Positions 11,782 to 20,685 of a stretch of 64,000 nucleotides of DNA are shown here, piece by piece. The stretch's first letter is position 1. Each line of letters opens with the position of its first letter. The translations under genes and the position numbers were made by a program. Source of the DNA: Acidimicrobiaceae bacterium. GTDB lineage: Bacteria; Actinomycetota; Acidimicrobiia; Acidimicrobiales; RAAP-2. Location: positions 1-64,000 of the forward strand of contig PKXA01000069.1 of assembly GCA_003133325.1 (NCBI GenBank). Direction: 5' to 3'. The notes under the pieces are model-generated. The model did no database searches. It saw only the letters and a list, made by a program, of their open reading frames with translations, and was not told the origin of the DNA.

Positions 11782-12243
11782 TCATGGGCGAACCTCGTCG
11801 CGCCGAACGTAGCTTCCGACTGGCGAACGCAAGCCGACCGCAAAGCGGTTCCAGCCGTTGATGGCGACGATGGCGAGCGTGAGCGCGACGATCTCTTCGG
11901 AGCTGAACTGGTCCGTCACCTGCTCGTAGACGTCGTCTGGCGCCCCTGAGCTCGGCAGCAGGGTGAGCGCTTCGCACCAGGCGAGCGCGGCGCGTTCCCG
12001 CGCCGAGTAGACCGGCGCCTCCTTCCACGCGACCACGAGGTGGAGCCGTTGGTCCTCGACACCGATGCCGTTGGCATCCTTCGTGTGCATGTCCACGCAG
12101 TAGCCACAGCCGTTTAGCTGGGATGCCCGCAGCTTCACCAGCTCAAGCAACTCCGCATCAAGGGAACTCGAATGGACGGCTTCTTCGAGTCCTGCCATGG
12201 CCGTGACGGCAGCGGGAAAGACGCTTCGATAGTCGATGCGCAT
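11782..12243 (-). CDS. carboxymuconolactone decarboxylase / AhpD-like protein
   Basis: 153 residues of the CMD/AhpD fold. The redox motif is Cys46-Gly-Tyr-Cys49 with His53 (NGCGYCVDMH), as in alkylhydroperoxidase AhpD. The C-terminal ALTLAIVAINGWNRFAV segment is also typical. ATG 12243 is chosen because GGAGG lies seven bases upstream; an ATG two codons earlier is too close to it. It directly follows, with a four-base overlap region, the DsbA-like pseudogene, so both were co-transcribed from the box at 12942. It is likely a peroxide or thiol-stress protein. Confidence 0.9.
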   Translation of the reverse strand: MRIDYRSVFPAAVTAMAGLEEAVHSSSLDAELLELVKLRASQLNGCGYCVDMHTKDANGIGVEDQRLHLVVAWKEAPVYSARERAALAWCEALTLLPSSGAPDDVYEQVTDQFSSEEIVALTLAIVAINGWNRFAVGLRSPVGSYVRRDEVRP

Positions 12244-12245
12244 CG

Positions 12246-12893
12246 TCATGCCTCCTTCGTTCGGGCCGGCCATTGCCGGCGGTCCTGCGAGACCCCCCGG
12301 ATGTCCTCGGACACGAACGGCCGACCTCGCCGGCCGGCCCCGCCAAGGACGCCGAGCTCGACAAGCCGCTCCAAGATGCCGATACGCATCGGCGCGGTAC
12401 CCCCAGAGACGGCCATCGTGGGCACCGTCGGCCTGTCGAAGCCCAGCCACTCGTTATGCCACCACTGCAGGGTGGCGCTGGGCGGAGCGGTTGGGCAGCC
12501 GAACTCACCAGGCACACTCGCATTGCCTTTGTCGAGTCCTTTGACCCATAAGGCGTCGAAGACCGCTGCCCGAAGTAGGTCCGCGTCGACATCGGTGACC
12601 ATCGAGTACCTCGTGAGGGCGAGCGTGGTACCGGGATGCACTGTGGATCGTGTCGCCGGGTAGGACCCGCCGAGCCCTCCCAGCAGGCCGTGGATCCCGA
12701 CGGCTTCCCGGTCTGACAGCTCGGTCAGCTCTGTCGAGACAGGTGGCCCTTCGGAAGGGACATCGAGGTCATTCACGACCATACGCCACTCCAGTCCGAC
12801 GACGCCGAGTCCGACGCGGGCCGTCCACCCGCCGGCTGGCCAAGAAGCTGTAGTGACAGTTGAACGAGCCATACATGACGAGCTTCATGTGAT
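12246..12893 (-). pseudogene. DsbA-family dithiol oxidoreductase, frameshifted copy
   Basis: The true start is ATG 12893 (MKLVMYGSFNCHYSFLASRR). One extra base after GTG-GAC near 12830 shifts the frame, and the remaining ~190 residues (VGLEWRMVVNDLDVP ... NEWLGFDRPTVPTM) continue in another frame. It aligns end to end with the intact paralogue at 38439-38996. The active-site motif is CHYS here and CPYS in the paralogue. AGGAGGG precedes the start. Confidence 0.85.
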
Positions 12894-12941
12894 CCCTCCT
12901 CGGCCCAGCACTCGCTCGGCGCGATGACGACTACGGTTATT

Positions 12942-12955
12942 CTAGTCAATCAAAG
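12942..12955 (+). promoter_or_regulatory. CTAGT half-site between divergent genes
   Basis: TTATTCTAGT-CAAT-CAAAGATATT: the left arm matches the recurring box and the right arm is degenerate. It sits between the divergent DsbA-like pseudogene (start 12893) and the DUF488 gene (start 12964). GATATT just before 12964 could be a -10 for a leaderless message. Confidence 0.4.
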
Positions 12956-12963
12956 ATATTTGG

Positions 12964-13653
12964 ATGTCCGGGCATGGTACGGAACACGGTGCGTCTCATG
13001 AGGTAGGAGGAATGGCTGCGTGGGGCGTTCACGCCCCAGGGCCGGTGGTGCCGCGTTCCTGCAGCCAGGGAGGCGAGCCGCCTGGCGAAACCGGACAGAG
13101 CTCGCGGCTGCTCACCGTCGGGCATGGCACCATGAGCAGCGACGAGCTTGCCGAGCTGCTCACTGGAGCAGGCGTCGAGCTCGTCGTCGACGTGCGCAGC
13201 GCCCCGGGCAGCCGCCGGCACCCTCAGTTCGCCCGTGTCGAGCTCGAGTCGTGGTTGCCCGCCGCCGGCCTCGGCTATCGATGGGAGCAGGACCTCGGGG
13301 GTTTCCGCCGACCCAGGCCAGACTCCCCGAACATGGCGCTTCGTCACCCGTCCTTCCGAGGCTACGCCGACTACATGGCTACGGACTACTTCCGAGGTGC
13401 CCTGACGCACCTGCTCGATGAAGCCTCGCACCAGCACGTCGCCGTCATGTGCGCGGAGACGCTCTGGTGGCGGTGCCATCGTCGCCTCATCGCCGATGCG
13501 ACGACCATGCTGTTCGACACAGAGACCCTTCACCTGGGCCACGACGGGCGGCTGAAGGGGCACCGGCTCACCGAAGGGGTGCGGCTCGACGGAAACGGTA
13601 GCCTCGTCTATGACGCCGGTCAGGCCCAGCTTGACCAGCGACCTCCCGAGTGA
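12964..13653 (+). CDS. DUF488 domain protein
   Basis: About 229 residues. From residue ~48 it matches DUF488: RLLTVGHGTMSSDELAELL, VVDVRSAPGSRRHPQF, WEQDLGGFR, FRGYADYM, VAVMCAETLWWRCHRRLIA. The conserved CAE-x-CHR-type motif is present in the form CAETLWWRCHRR. The biochemical role of DUF488 is not established. ATG 12964 fits a leaderless mRNA; ATG 13012 has GGAGG one base upstream, which is too close, so the start is uncertain. It is divergent from the DsbA-like/AhpD-like pair and followed by a VOC protein. Confidence 0.85.
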   Translation: MSGHGTEHGASHEVGGMAAWGVHAPGPVVPRSCSQGGEPPGETGQSSRLLTVGHGTMSSDELAELLTGAGVELVVDVRSAPGSRRHPQFARVELESWLPAAGLGYRWEQDLGGFRRPRPDSPNMALRHPSFRGYADYMATDYFRGALTHLLDEASHQHVAVMCAETLWWRCHRRLIADATTMLFDTETLHLGHDGRLKGHRLTEGVRLDGNGSLVYDAGQAQLDQRPPE

Positions 13654-13731
13654 TCGGGACACGGCACCGGGACCGGGATGTCCGGCATCAAACGTGTGAG
13701 CGTCCTGCATCCTCGAGAAAGGCTGAGTGAC

Positions 13732-14208
13732 ATGGAACTACCCCAGTTCACAGGGATCGGGCACCTCGACCTTTCGGTCTCCGACATCGAGGAGAGCGCC
13801 CGCTGGTACGAACAGGTCCTCGGGTTGCGACAGGCGCGACGGGTCGACTTCGAGGAACGGACCATGATCGTCCTCCTCCACCAGCCGACCGGCCTGGTGA
13901 TCGGGCTCAACCAACACATGGGGCACCCCGGCGAGCAATTCGACGAGCGTCGCTCGGGCCTCGATCACGTCGGGTTCGCTGTCGAACGACGCGACGACCT
14001 CGACGCATGGCAAGCCCGCTTTGCCTCGCTCGACGTCGTGCACTCACCGGTTGCCGACACCGACGTCGGCTCGGCGCTCGTCTTTCGCGATCCGGATCAC
14101 ATCCAGCTCGAGATGTGGTGGAGCCACCCTCGTGACGAGGCAGGCAGTGCCCAGGCAGCCACCACAGCTGCCAGTCCTGGATCCGGTTTGCTCTACCACT
14201 CGAGCTGA
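13732..14208 (+). CDS. VOC superfamily (glyoxalase-like) protein
   Basis: 158 residues with the paired beta-alpha-beta-beta-beta modules of the vicinal-oxygen-chelate fold. Conserved pieces are GIGHLDLSVSDIEESARWYEQVLGL (split here for length), GLDHVGFAVERRDDLD and FRDPDHIQLEMWW. Metal ligands would be His in the first and second modules and Glu in IQLEMW. The substrate cannot be told from sequence. The start is ATG 13732, with an AAAGG about ten bases upstream. It lies 78 bases after DUF488 and probably in the same unit. Confidence 0.85.
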   Translation: MELPQFTGIGHLDLSVSDIEESARWYEQVLGLRQARRVDFEERTMIVLLHQPTGLVIGLNQHMGHPGEQFDERRSGLDHVGFAVERRDDLDAWQARFASLDVVHSPVADTDVGSALVFRDPDHIQLEMWWSHPRDEAGSAQAATTAASPGSGLLYHSS

Positions 14209-14294
14209 AGGGTGAGGTAGGCCGCTGGTTGAGCGATTGAGCACATCGGCGACTCACGGTGTCCCGGCGACGGGTCGTCATTTTGGTGGATCTC

Positions 14295-14530
14295 TGTATC
14301 TCCGATGTGGTCGCCGGCTTTCCCCAGCGGCCCCCCTTTTAATCCGTGCATGCCGTTCTCCCGCACACGGGTGAGTAGCGGGAGGGAACCTCCCCCTCCC
14401 GCTCTCTCAGAATCCGGCGTGAGCCTCTCGACTCACCGGGTGTCACAACTCACAAGCTTCCTGCTGCGGGCCCCGCCGTACGCCGTCACCCCTGGGGGGT
14501 CAGGCCATAACACGTACCTCAAACCCGCAC
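14295..14530 (-). mobile_element. 3' remnant of a group II intron
   Basis: Read on the minus strand, 14341-14371 forms the hairpin CCGTGTGCGG-GAGA-ACGGCATGCACGG, which closely resembles group II intron domain V (usual form GAGCCGTGTGCGgtgaaaGcCGCAtGCACGGTTC). It is followed by a purine-rich run and a short stem that could be domain VI. No reverse-transcriptase frame is near, so only the catalytic 3' end remains. The catalytic triad is altered (ACC in place of AGC), implying a dead intron. The rest of the 440-base gap holds no gene. Confidence 0.45.
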
Positions 14531-14621
14531 CGACGGTCAGCACCACCCACGACGATCACACCTGAACATTGCACCACCGATAGCTCCGACCGATCCCGGC
14601 GAATCCAGGAATCACTTTCTT

Positions 14622-14644
14622 CTAGTCTTTACTAGTGAAATACT
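14622..14644 (+). promoter_or_regulatory. perfect CTAGT-N4-ACTAG box overlapping a promoter
   Basis: CTAGT-CTTT-ACTAG (14622-14635) is a perfect palindrome. AATACT at 14639-14644 makes a -10 element, and TTTCTT 17 bases upstream is a plausible weak -35, so the box fills the spacer. The GTG start at 14651 is six bases beyond the -10, which predicts a leaderless mRNA repressed by occupancy of the box. Confidence 0.65.
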
Positions 14645-14650
14645 TAGATC

Positions 14651-15457
14651 GTGGATCACTCGCTCGCCATCGACACCAGGTTTCTTGCCACCCCGGCGAC
14701 GCCCGGCCGGAAGGCCCGCGACGTCCCGAAGCGGAGGCCTGCACGCTGGGAGAACGCCCAGGTGACCGAGATCATCGAAGAGGCGCCGGATGCCGTGACC
14801 CTTCGGCTTCGACTCGAGGAGTCCACTGGCTTTCTCCCCGGCCAGTACTACAACGTGCGTCTGCCGGTACCCGGCCGACCCGGCCCGGTTCAGCGTGCCT
14901 ACTCCATTGCCTCTTCACCTGTACCGGACCCCTCGATCATCGACCTCGGGGTGCGCGAAGTCTCCGACGGGCTGATCTCGCCACGTCTGGTTCGGGATCT
15001 ATCCCCAGGCGACCGGATCGAAGTGCGGGGCCCAGTCGGGCGTTTCACCTGGACGGCCGATGACGGCGGACCGGTCCTGTTGATCGGAGCGGGCAGCGGA
15101 GTCGTCCCGCTCATGAGCATGGTCCGCTACGGAGCGGTAGCGGATCTCGCCATTCCCATGTGTCTGGTGTGCTCGTCGAGCAACTTCGACTACGCGTTCT
15201 ACCACCGTGACCTGGCTGATCTGGCCGCCCTGTACTCGTGGCTGGAGGTAGTCCACACCTTCACCCGGGATCCGGACGATCCCCGAGCGAGGCACCATCG
15301 CCGCATCGACAGGGCCATGGTGGCCGAGGCTGTGGCGGGACAGTTCCCAAGGCGTACCTACATCTGTGGCCCACCGGCAATGGTCGAGGATGTTCAGGGG
15401 TGGCTGACCGAACTTGGCGTCGATCCGGACCAAGTCCGGGTCGAGAAGTACGACTGA
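14651..15457 (+). CDS. FAD-binding oxidoreductase (ferredoxin-NADP+ reductase type)
   Basis: 268 residues, a complete FNR-like flavoprotein. The FAD domain shows the RAYSIASSP motif (residues ~83-91) and GDRIEVRGPVGRF. The NAD(P)H domain opens with LLIGAGSGVVPLMSM near 147 and ends with TYICGPPAMV and VRVEKYD. It should pass electrons between NAD(P)H and a one-electron carrier or heme protein. Degraded relatives lie at 30490 and 42420 next to metE sequences. The nearest plausible partners are the ferredoxins and hemerythrin-like proteins behind the same type of box. Confidence 0.9.
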   Translation: MDHSLAIDTRFLATPATPGRKARDVPKRRPARWENAQVTEIIEEAPDAVTLRLRLEESTGFLPGQYYNVRLPVPGRPGPVQRAYSIASSPVPDPSIIDLGVREVSDGLISPRLVRDLSPGDRIEVRGPVGRFTWTADDGGPVLLIGAGSGVVPLMSMVRYGAVADLAIPMCLVCSSSNFDYAFYHRDLADLAALYSWLEVVHTFTRDPDDPRARHHRRIDRAMVAEAVAGQFPRRTYICGPPAMVEDVQGWLTELGVDPDQVRVEKYD

Positions 15458-15618
15458 ACATGACCCGCCGCTACCTGCGGTCGGAGCGCAATGACAGGAG
15501 GCGGCCAACTTGTTCGCCATCCACCCCGTCATGGCAACGAGGGCGCGTCGATGTCGCGATCGGCTCCCGTACCGCTCCGTCCACTACGACCTCGACTCGC
15601 AGGAGGTCACGGCAGGCT

Positions 15619-16320
15619 TCACGTCGATGTCAGGTCGCGAAGAGCCTGTGGATGAGAGGATCGAGGATTGGTCCCACGTGGCCGGATCTCGAACGCGCAG
15701 ACATATGCGCCCGCTACTTTGTGAGCAACCCGGGTCACTTCCGCCTCCGGCAGAACCTCCTGCATGAATTCGAGCTCGGTGGCGCAAGCCGGACCGAAGC
15801 GGGAGGCCACCGCCCAGATGGCACAGCTGTGGAGCGTGAGTCGATAGCTGTCGCCGGGCAACTTGTCGACGCCGGCCATGTATCCCTCGCTGTCGAGGAG
15901 CTCGTCCAGACCGGCGACCTTCTCGTCGAGCGTCTTGCCTGTCAACTGGTCCTGGCACTGCTCGACCCGCCGTCGACGACGTCGCTCGAAGACGCGCGAG
16001 ACCAGCTCGGGGTCTTCGTCCTGGAGGTGGCCGAGGAGCTCGACCGAGAGGTCAACAGCCAACCGCCCGGCAAACAGGGACTCGCCCAACTCGGTGCCGT
16101 GGTAGAGATCGACCGGCCGTCCCGACCGTCCGCGTTCTTGACGCGAGGCCACGAACCCGCCGGACTTGAGCGCAGCGAGATGCTGGCGGACAGCGCTCGG
16201 GGTAGTCCCCACGGCCTCCGCCACCGCGTCGGCGGACGCCTCGCCACGACGCTTCACGGCGACGAGGACGTGCCGCTGGGCCGGCGACAGTTCGACTGAG
16301 TCCACAGGAACGCTGTCCAT
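15619..16320 (-). CDS. sufR: SufR-type Fe-S cluster-sensing repressor
   Basis: 233 residues. The N-terminal winged helix (residues 11-75, with VAEAVGTTPSAVRQHLAALKSGGF split here) is DeoR/ArsR-like, and the C-terminal domain carries Cys166, Cys179 and Cys208. The Cys-x12-Cys spacing is that of SufR proteins, which bind a [4Fe-4S] cluster and repress suf genes when cluster supply is adequate. It is transcribed divergently from the suf operon, and a perfect palindrome (16361-16378) sits between them. The start at 16320 gives the usual length. Confidence 0.9.
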   Translation of the reverse strand: MDSVPVDSVELSPAQRHVLVAVKRRGEASADAVAEAVGTTPSAVRQHLAALKSGGFVASRQERGRSGRPVDLYHGTELGESLFAGRLAVDLSVELLGHLQDEDPELVSRVFERRRRRRVEQCQDQLTGKTLDEKVAGLDELLDSEGYMAGVDKLPGDSYRLTLHSCAIWAVASRFGPACATELEFMQEVLPEAEVTRVAHKVAGAYVCAFEIRPRGTNPRSSHPQALRDLTST

Positions 16321-16360
16321 GGCAAAAGGCTACTCCTTCGGGGCGCTCTGTCGTTAGTTT

Positions 16361-16378
16361 TACAAGGCTATACTTGTA
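16361..16378. promoter_or_regulatory. probable SufR operator
   Basis: TACAAG-GCTATA-CTTGTA is a perfect inverted repeat. The arms extend to TTnTACAAG/CTTGTATAA with one mismatch. It lies 41 bases from the sufR start and about 80 bases upstream of the first suf reading frame, where it can cover both divergent promoters. Confidence 0.7.
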
Positions 16379-16458
16379 TAAGTAGCGTCAGTACGACTTC
16401 CGGTTACCGGCAACGGCCCGCCAGCGGGAACGGCCGCCGGTCGGGCAAGGAGACAACG

Positions 16459-16647
16459 ATGAGCTTCCACGTGGCCACCAGACACAGCTCGATGGATGAG
16501 GCCGACAAGGGACAGCCGAGTTCGGTCCAAGCGCCGCGGCATCGGCAGTGTCCGGCACCCGTCGTTTCTGACAGCGGAGCAAGTCCGCCGATGCATTCGC
16601 CATCCCCCGGCACTCAGGAGTTCCCCGGTTGGAAGGCAATGCCATGA
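16459..16647 (+). CDS. 62-residue leader ORF coupled to sufB
   Basis: ATG 16459 follows AAGGAG at an ideal six-base spacing. The frame runs 62 codons, rich in Ser, Pro and His with one Cys, and its stop TGA overlaps the sufB ATG (ATGA at 16644-16647). This suggests translational coupling. I recognise no homologue. It could be a small protein, a regulatory leader, or simply an upstream frame with a chance good ribosome-binding site. Confidence 0.4.
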   Translation: MSFHVATRHSSMDEADKGQPSSVQAPRHRQCPAPVVSDSGASPPMHSPSPGTQEFPGWKAMP

Positions 16648-18089
16648 CTGGCGTGTCGGACGACGTCCGGGAATTCGTTAGCCAACAGTACCAGTACGGA
16701 TTCTCCACCGACCTCGACACCGACGTCGTGCCCAAGGGCCTGAACGAGGACGTCATCCGGCTGATCTCGGCCAAGAAGCACGAGCCGGACTGGCTCCTCG
16801 AGTGGCGCCTGCGGGCGTACCGGTACTGGATCACGCTGGAGGAACCCCACTGGCAGAACGTGCACTACGGACCCATCGATTACCAGGACATCATCTACTA
16901 CGCCGCCCCCAAGCCGAAGCCGGAACTGGCGAGCCTCGACGAGGTGGACCCCGAACTACGGACCATGTTCGACAAACTCGGGATCTCGCTCGCCGAGCAG
17001 GAGCGCCTCAGCGGCGTGGCTGTGGACGCCATCGTCGACTCGGTATCGGTGGCCACCACGTTCAAGCAGAAGCTGGCCGATGTGGGGGTCATCTTCTGCT
17101 CGTTCTCCGAAGCGGTGCAGAACCATCCGGAGCTGGTGCGCCCCTACCTCGGCTCGGTGGTCCCCTACCGGGACAACTACTTCGCCACGCTCAACTCAGC
17201 CGTCTTCACCGACGGCTCGTTCTGCTTCATCCCCAAAGGGGTGCACTGCCCCATGGAGCTCTCCACCTACTTCCGCATCAACGCCGCCGACACCGGCCAG
17301 TTCGAACGCACCCTGATCGTCGCCGAAGAGGGTGCGGACGTGAGCTATCTCGAGGGTTGCACCGCTCCGATGCGCGACAACAACCAGCTCCATGCGGCAG
17401 TCGTCGAGCTCGTGGCGCTCGAAGGGGCACGAATCAAGTACTCCACTGTCCAGAACTGGTACCCGGGCGACGCCGAAGGGCGCGGCGGCATCTACAACTT
17501 TGTCACCAAGCGGGGCAAGTGCGCCGGTGCGAACTCCAGGATCTCGTGGACACAGGTCGAGACGGGCTCGGCCATCACCTGGAAGTACCCCGGGGTCATT
17601 CTCCAAGGTGACAACTCGGTCGGGGAGTTCTATTCGGTTGCCCTCACCGCCAATCACCAACAGGCCGATACCGGCACCAAGATGATCCACATCGGCAAGA
17701 ACACGCACAGCACCATCGTCTCGAAGGCGATTTCCGCCGGACACGGGCAGAACACCTACCGGGGCCTGGTGAAGACACTGCGTTCGGCCGAAGGAGCCAG
17801 GAACCACACGCGGTGCGATTCGTTGCTCCTCGGCAGTGACAGTGGTGCCCACACCTTCCCGTACATCGAGGTCAAGCACCCGAGCGCACAGGTCGAACAC
17901 GAAGCCTCCACCTCCAAGATCAGCGAGGACCAGCTCTTCTACTGCCGCCAGCGGGGGATCTCCGAGGAGGATGCCGTTTCCATGATCGTAAACGGTTTCT
18001 GCCGCGAAGTCTTCAAGGAGTTGCCCATGGAGTTCGCGGTGGAGGCCCAAAGGCTCCTGAGTGTCAGTCTGGAAGGAAGCGTCGGATGA
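16644..18089 (+). CDS. sufB: Fe-S cluster assembly scaffold protein SufB
   Basis: 481 residues, the beta-helix core of the SufBCD scaffold on which Fe-S clusters are built. Conserved stretches include [20 protein letters not shown] (split), [73 protein letters not shown] and [23 protein letters not shown] 16644 is chosen because GGAAGG lies eight bases upstream; an in-frame TTG at 16629 overlaps that signal. It overlaps sufC by four bases. Confidence 0.96.
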   Translation: MTGVSDDVREFVSQQYQYGFSTDLDTDVVPKGLNEDVIRLISAKKHEPDWLLEWRLRAYRYWITLEEPHWQNVHYGPIDYQDIIYYAAPKPKPELASLDEVDPELRTMFDKLGISLAEQERLSGVAVDAIVDSVSVATTFKQKLADVGVIFCSFSEAVQNHPELVRPYLGSVVPYRDNYFATLNSAVFTDGSFCFIPKGVHCPMELSTYFRINAADTGQFERTLIVAEEGADVSYLEGCTAPMRDNNQLHAAVVELVALEGARIKYSTVQNWYPGDAEGRGGIYNFVTKRGKCAGANSRISWTQVETGSAITWKYPGVILQGDNSVGEFYSVALTANHQQADTGTKMIHIGKNTHSTIVSKAISAGHGQNTYRGLVKTLRSAEGARNHTRCDSLLLGSDSGAHTFPYIEVKHPSAQVEHEASTSKISEDQLFYCRQRGISEEDAVSMIVNGFCREVFKELPMEFAVEAQRLLSVSLEGSVG

Positions 18090-18868
18090 TGCTGCAGATC
18101 GAGAACCTCCACGCCCAGATCGGCGAAAACGAGATCCTCCGGGGCGTCAACCTCGAAGTTGCAGCAGGCGAAGTGCACGCCATCATGGGCCCGAACGGCT
18201 CGGGAAAAAGCACCCTCGCCAACGTGCTTGCCGGCCACGAAGCCTACGACATCACCGGCACGGTCCTCTTCGAGGGCGAAGATCTGCTCGCCCTGTCGCC
18301 TGAGGACCGGGCCGCGGCCGGTGTCTTCCTTGCCTTTCAGCACCCGGTGGAGATTCCCGGAGTGGGCAACCTGTACTTCTTGCGCACGGCGCTCAATTCG
18401 GTGCGTCGGCAACGAGGACTCGGTGAACTCGATGTCATGGGATTCCTTGCCTTGGCTCGGGAGCGGATGAAGCTGGTCGAGATGGACGAGAGCTTCATGA
18501 GCCGATCGGTCAACGAGGATTTCTCCGGGGGTGAGAAGAAGCGCAACGAGATCCTGCAGATGACAGTTCTCGAGCCGAAGCTCGCCATCTTGGACGAGAC
18601 CGACTCCGGCCTCGACATCGATGCCCTCCGGATCGTCGCCGGCGGGGTGAACGCGCTCCGAGGTCCCGATCGGGCCCTGGTCGTCATCACCCATCATCAG
18701 CGGCTCCTCGACTACATCGTCCCCGATCAGGTCCATGTCATGGCCGGAGGTCGGATTGTCCGCTCGGGTGACAAGCACCTGGCGCTCGAACTCGAAGCGC
18801 ACGGCTACGCAGATCTCGGGCAAGAGGTGGCGTCGGACCGGTCGGCATCGGTGGGAGCAACGCCGTGA
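18086..18868 (+). CDS. sufC: Fe-S assembly ATPase SufC
   Basis: 260 residues, an ABC-type ATPase that drives conformational change in SufB-SufD. Walker A is GPNGSGKST (residues 35-43), the SufC-specific signature is [11 protein letters not shown], Walker B is [12 protein letters not shown], and the H-loop lies in [12 protein letters not shown]. Start and stop overlap its neighbours by four bases, implying a tightly coupled sufBCD unit. Confidence 0.97.
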   Translation: MMLQIENLHAQIGENEILRGVNLEVAAGEVHAIMGPNGSGKSTLANVLAGHEAYDITGTVLFEGEDLLALSPEDRAAAGVFLAFQHPVEIPGVGNLYFLRTALNSVRRQRGLGELDVMGFLALARERMKLVEMDESFMSRSVNEDFSGGEKKRNEILQMTVLEPKLAILDETDSGLDIDALRIVAGGVNALRGPDRALVVITHHQRLLDYIVPDQVHVMAGGRIVRSGDKHLALELEAHGYADLGQEVASDRSASVGATP

Positions 18869-20232
18869 CCACCGTCACGCCCACAGCAACAACCGCGCCC
18901 ACGGCGACTGTCGCCGAGCTGCTCTCCCACCTGAGGTTCCCAACAAGTGGCCCCGGTCCGGCCTGGCTGACGCAGGCCCGCCACCGGTCCGCCGAGTGGG
19001 CGACGATGCGCGGATTCCCGACGCTCAAGGACGAGGACTGGAGGTACACGCGACTCGGGCCGCTGTTGGACGTGCCGTTCGAGCGTGCGGAGGCCGGAGC
19101 CGACCACCGGATCTCGTCGTCCACCATCGAAGCGTTGACCATCGATGCGGAGAGCACTCGGCTGGTCTTCATCAACGGCTTCTTCGCCCCCGAGCTGTCG
19201 TCGATGACTGAAGTGCCGGACGGTGTCACGGTGACGAACCTGGCCTCGGTTCTGGCTGAAGGAGGCGCGGGTCTCGAACCGTTCTTCTCACACCCGTTCG
19301 GCGAGCACGACCACGCCTTCACTGCGCTCAATACCTGCCTGTTCGAGGATGGTGCGTTCATCCATCTCCCTGCCGGTTCCCTTGTCACCGCACCCATCGA
19401 GTTGGTGTTCCTCTCGGAGGCCCAGGGGTCCCCCGTCGTCTCCAATCCGCATTCCCTGATCCTGGCCGGCCCGGGCAGCCGGGTGGCAGTCATCGAGACG
19501 TATGCCGGGAACACGGGCGCCATCACGTGCACCAACACCGTGACCCAGGTGGTCCTCGAGGAGGGAGCACAGGTCGAGCACTACAAGGTCCAGGACGAAC
19601 CCGACACCGGGTTCCACCTTGCGTTGCTCGACGTCCGCCAGGGCCCCGAAAGCCGGTTCTCATCGGGATCAGTGGCACTGGGGTCGAAGATTGCCCGTAA
19701 CGAGGTACGAGTGCGCCTCGAGGGCGAGGGGGCGGAGGCCGCCATCGACAGCCTGTACTTGCCATGCGCTGACCAGCACCACGACAATCCGATTCTGATC
19801 GAGCATGCCGCGCCCCGGTGCACCAGCCGACAGCTCTACAAGGGCATCGCCGACGAACGCGGCCATGGAGTGTTCAACGGACGCATCATTGTGTGGCCAG
19901 GTGCTCAGGGTACGGACGCCAGCCAGACCAACAAGAACCTGCTGCTCTCCGACCACGCCGAGATCGACACCCGACCGCGACTCGAGATCTTCACCGATGA
20001 CGTGAAGTGCACCCACGGCGCAGCCGTAGGGGCTCTCGATGAGGAAGCACTGTTCTACCTGCGCTCGCGAGGAGTGCCCCATGAGGCGGCGAGGGCCCTG
20101 CTCACCTATGCGTTCGCCCGCGAGGTGCTGGATCTGATCCCCTCCGAGTCACTTCGTACCCACGTGGACACGCTGGTCGCTGACCAGCTCTTGACGGACC
20201 ATGACGCGACAGGGGCACGCTCCGATGAGTAA
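18865..20232 (+). CDS. sufD: Fe-S cluster assembly protein SufD
   Basis: 455 residues, homologous to SufB and its partner in the scaffold. Typical elements are DEDWRYTRL near the N-terminus, LNTCLFEDGAFIHLPAG, NTVTQVVLEEGAQVEHY, QLYKGIADERGHGVFNGRI, TNKNLLLSDHAEIDTRPRLEI and KCTHGAAVGALDEEALFYLRSRG (each a fragment of the conserved core). A low-complexity Thr/Ala N-terminus precedes the domain. It is followed by the dead sufU rather than by a cysteine desulfurase gene. Confidence 0.96.
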   Translation: MTTVTPTATTAPTATVAELLSHLRFPTSGPGPAWLTQARHRSAEWATMRGFPTLKDEDWRYTRLGPLLDVPFERAEAGADHRISSSTIEALTIDAESTRLVFINGFFAPELSSMTEVPDGVTVTNLASVLAEGGAGLEPFFSHPFGEHDHAFTALNTCLFEDGAFIHLPAGSLVTAPIELVFLSEAQGSPVVSNPHSLILAGPGSRVAVIETYAGNTGAITCTNTVTQVVLEEGAQVEHYKVQDEPDTGFHLALLDVRQGPESRFSSGSVALGSKIARNEVRVRLEGEGAEAAIDSLYLPCADQHHDNPILIEHAAPRCTSRQLYKGIADERGHGVFNGRIIVWPGAQGTDASQTNKNLLLSDHAEIDTRPRLEIFTDDVKCTHGAAVGALDEEALFYLRSRGVPHEAARALLTYAFAREVLDLIPSESLRTHVDTLVADQLLTDHDATGARSDE

Positions 20233-20679
20233 TGGCCTGGGCGACATCTACGAGGAGGTGATCAGCGACCACGTTCGCCCTCTCCACAACTACCAGAGAC
20301 TCGAGAGTGCGACGCGGACAACCGAAGGCGTGAGCTACCCGTGGAGCGACGAGTTCACCGTCCATCTCGAGCTCAACCACGGTCGCACCAACGACAGCGG
20401 CTTCGAGGGATCAAGGAGAGCCATCTCCCATTCCTGCGCTTCGCGGATGACCACCGAGCCTGCCGGCAGGAGCGAAGCAGAAGCCCTCGCCTTGTTCGGG
20501 GACGTCCGCGCCACAATCACCGAGCGATCCGACAGCGAGGTCGGCTTGGCGCACCTGGGCCGTTTCGCCGTCCGCGCCGGACTGTCGAAGTCCCGATGCG
20601 GATCAACTACGCAACGTTCGCATGGCACGCGCTTCGAAGCGCCCTCGAAGTTGACGACGCATGGATCACCAGGAAGTAG
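20225..20679 (+). pseudogene. sufU: SufU-like protein with all three cysteines lost
   Basis: The frame from ATG 20225 matches SufU/NifU-like sulfur-transfer proteins: LGDIYEEVISDHVRPLHNY, EFTVHLEL, GFEGS-AIS, EAEALALFGDVRA, and in the last part AWHALRSALE. SufU needs three Zn/sulfur-accepting cysteines and every one is replaced: the N-P-L-C-G-D cysteine is Trp (SYPWSD), the G-S-G-C cysteine is Arg (GSRRAIS), and the R-I-K-C cysteine is Tyr (RINYATFAWH). In addition one base is missing near 20590-20600, so the C-terminus lies in a second frame that ends at 20679. No function as a sulfur acceptor is possible. It keeps its place between sufD and sufT. Confidence 0.85.
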
Positions 20680-20685
20680 GCACCG

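Noticed and set aside
15238-16299. 353-codon plus-strand open frame
   Set aside because: It is antisense to sufR and the end of the reductase gene; the convincing protein is SufR on the other strand.
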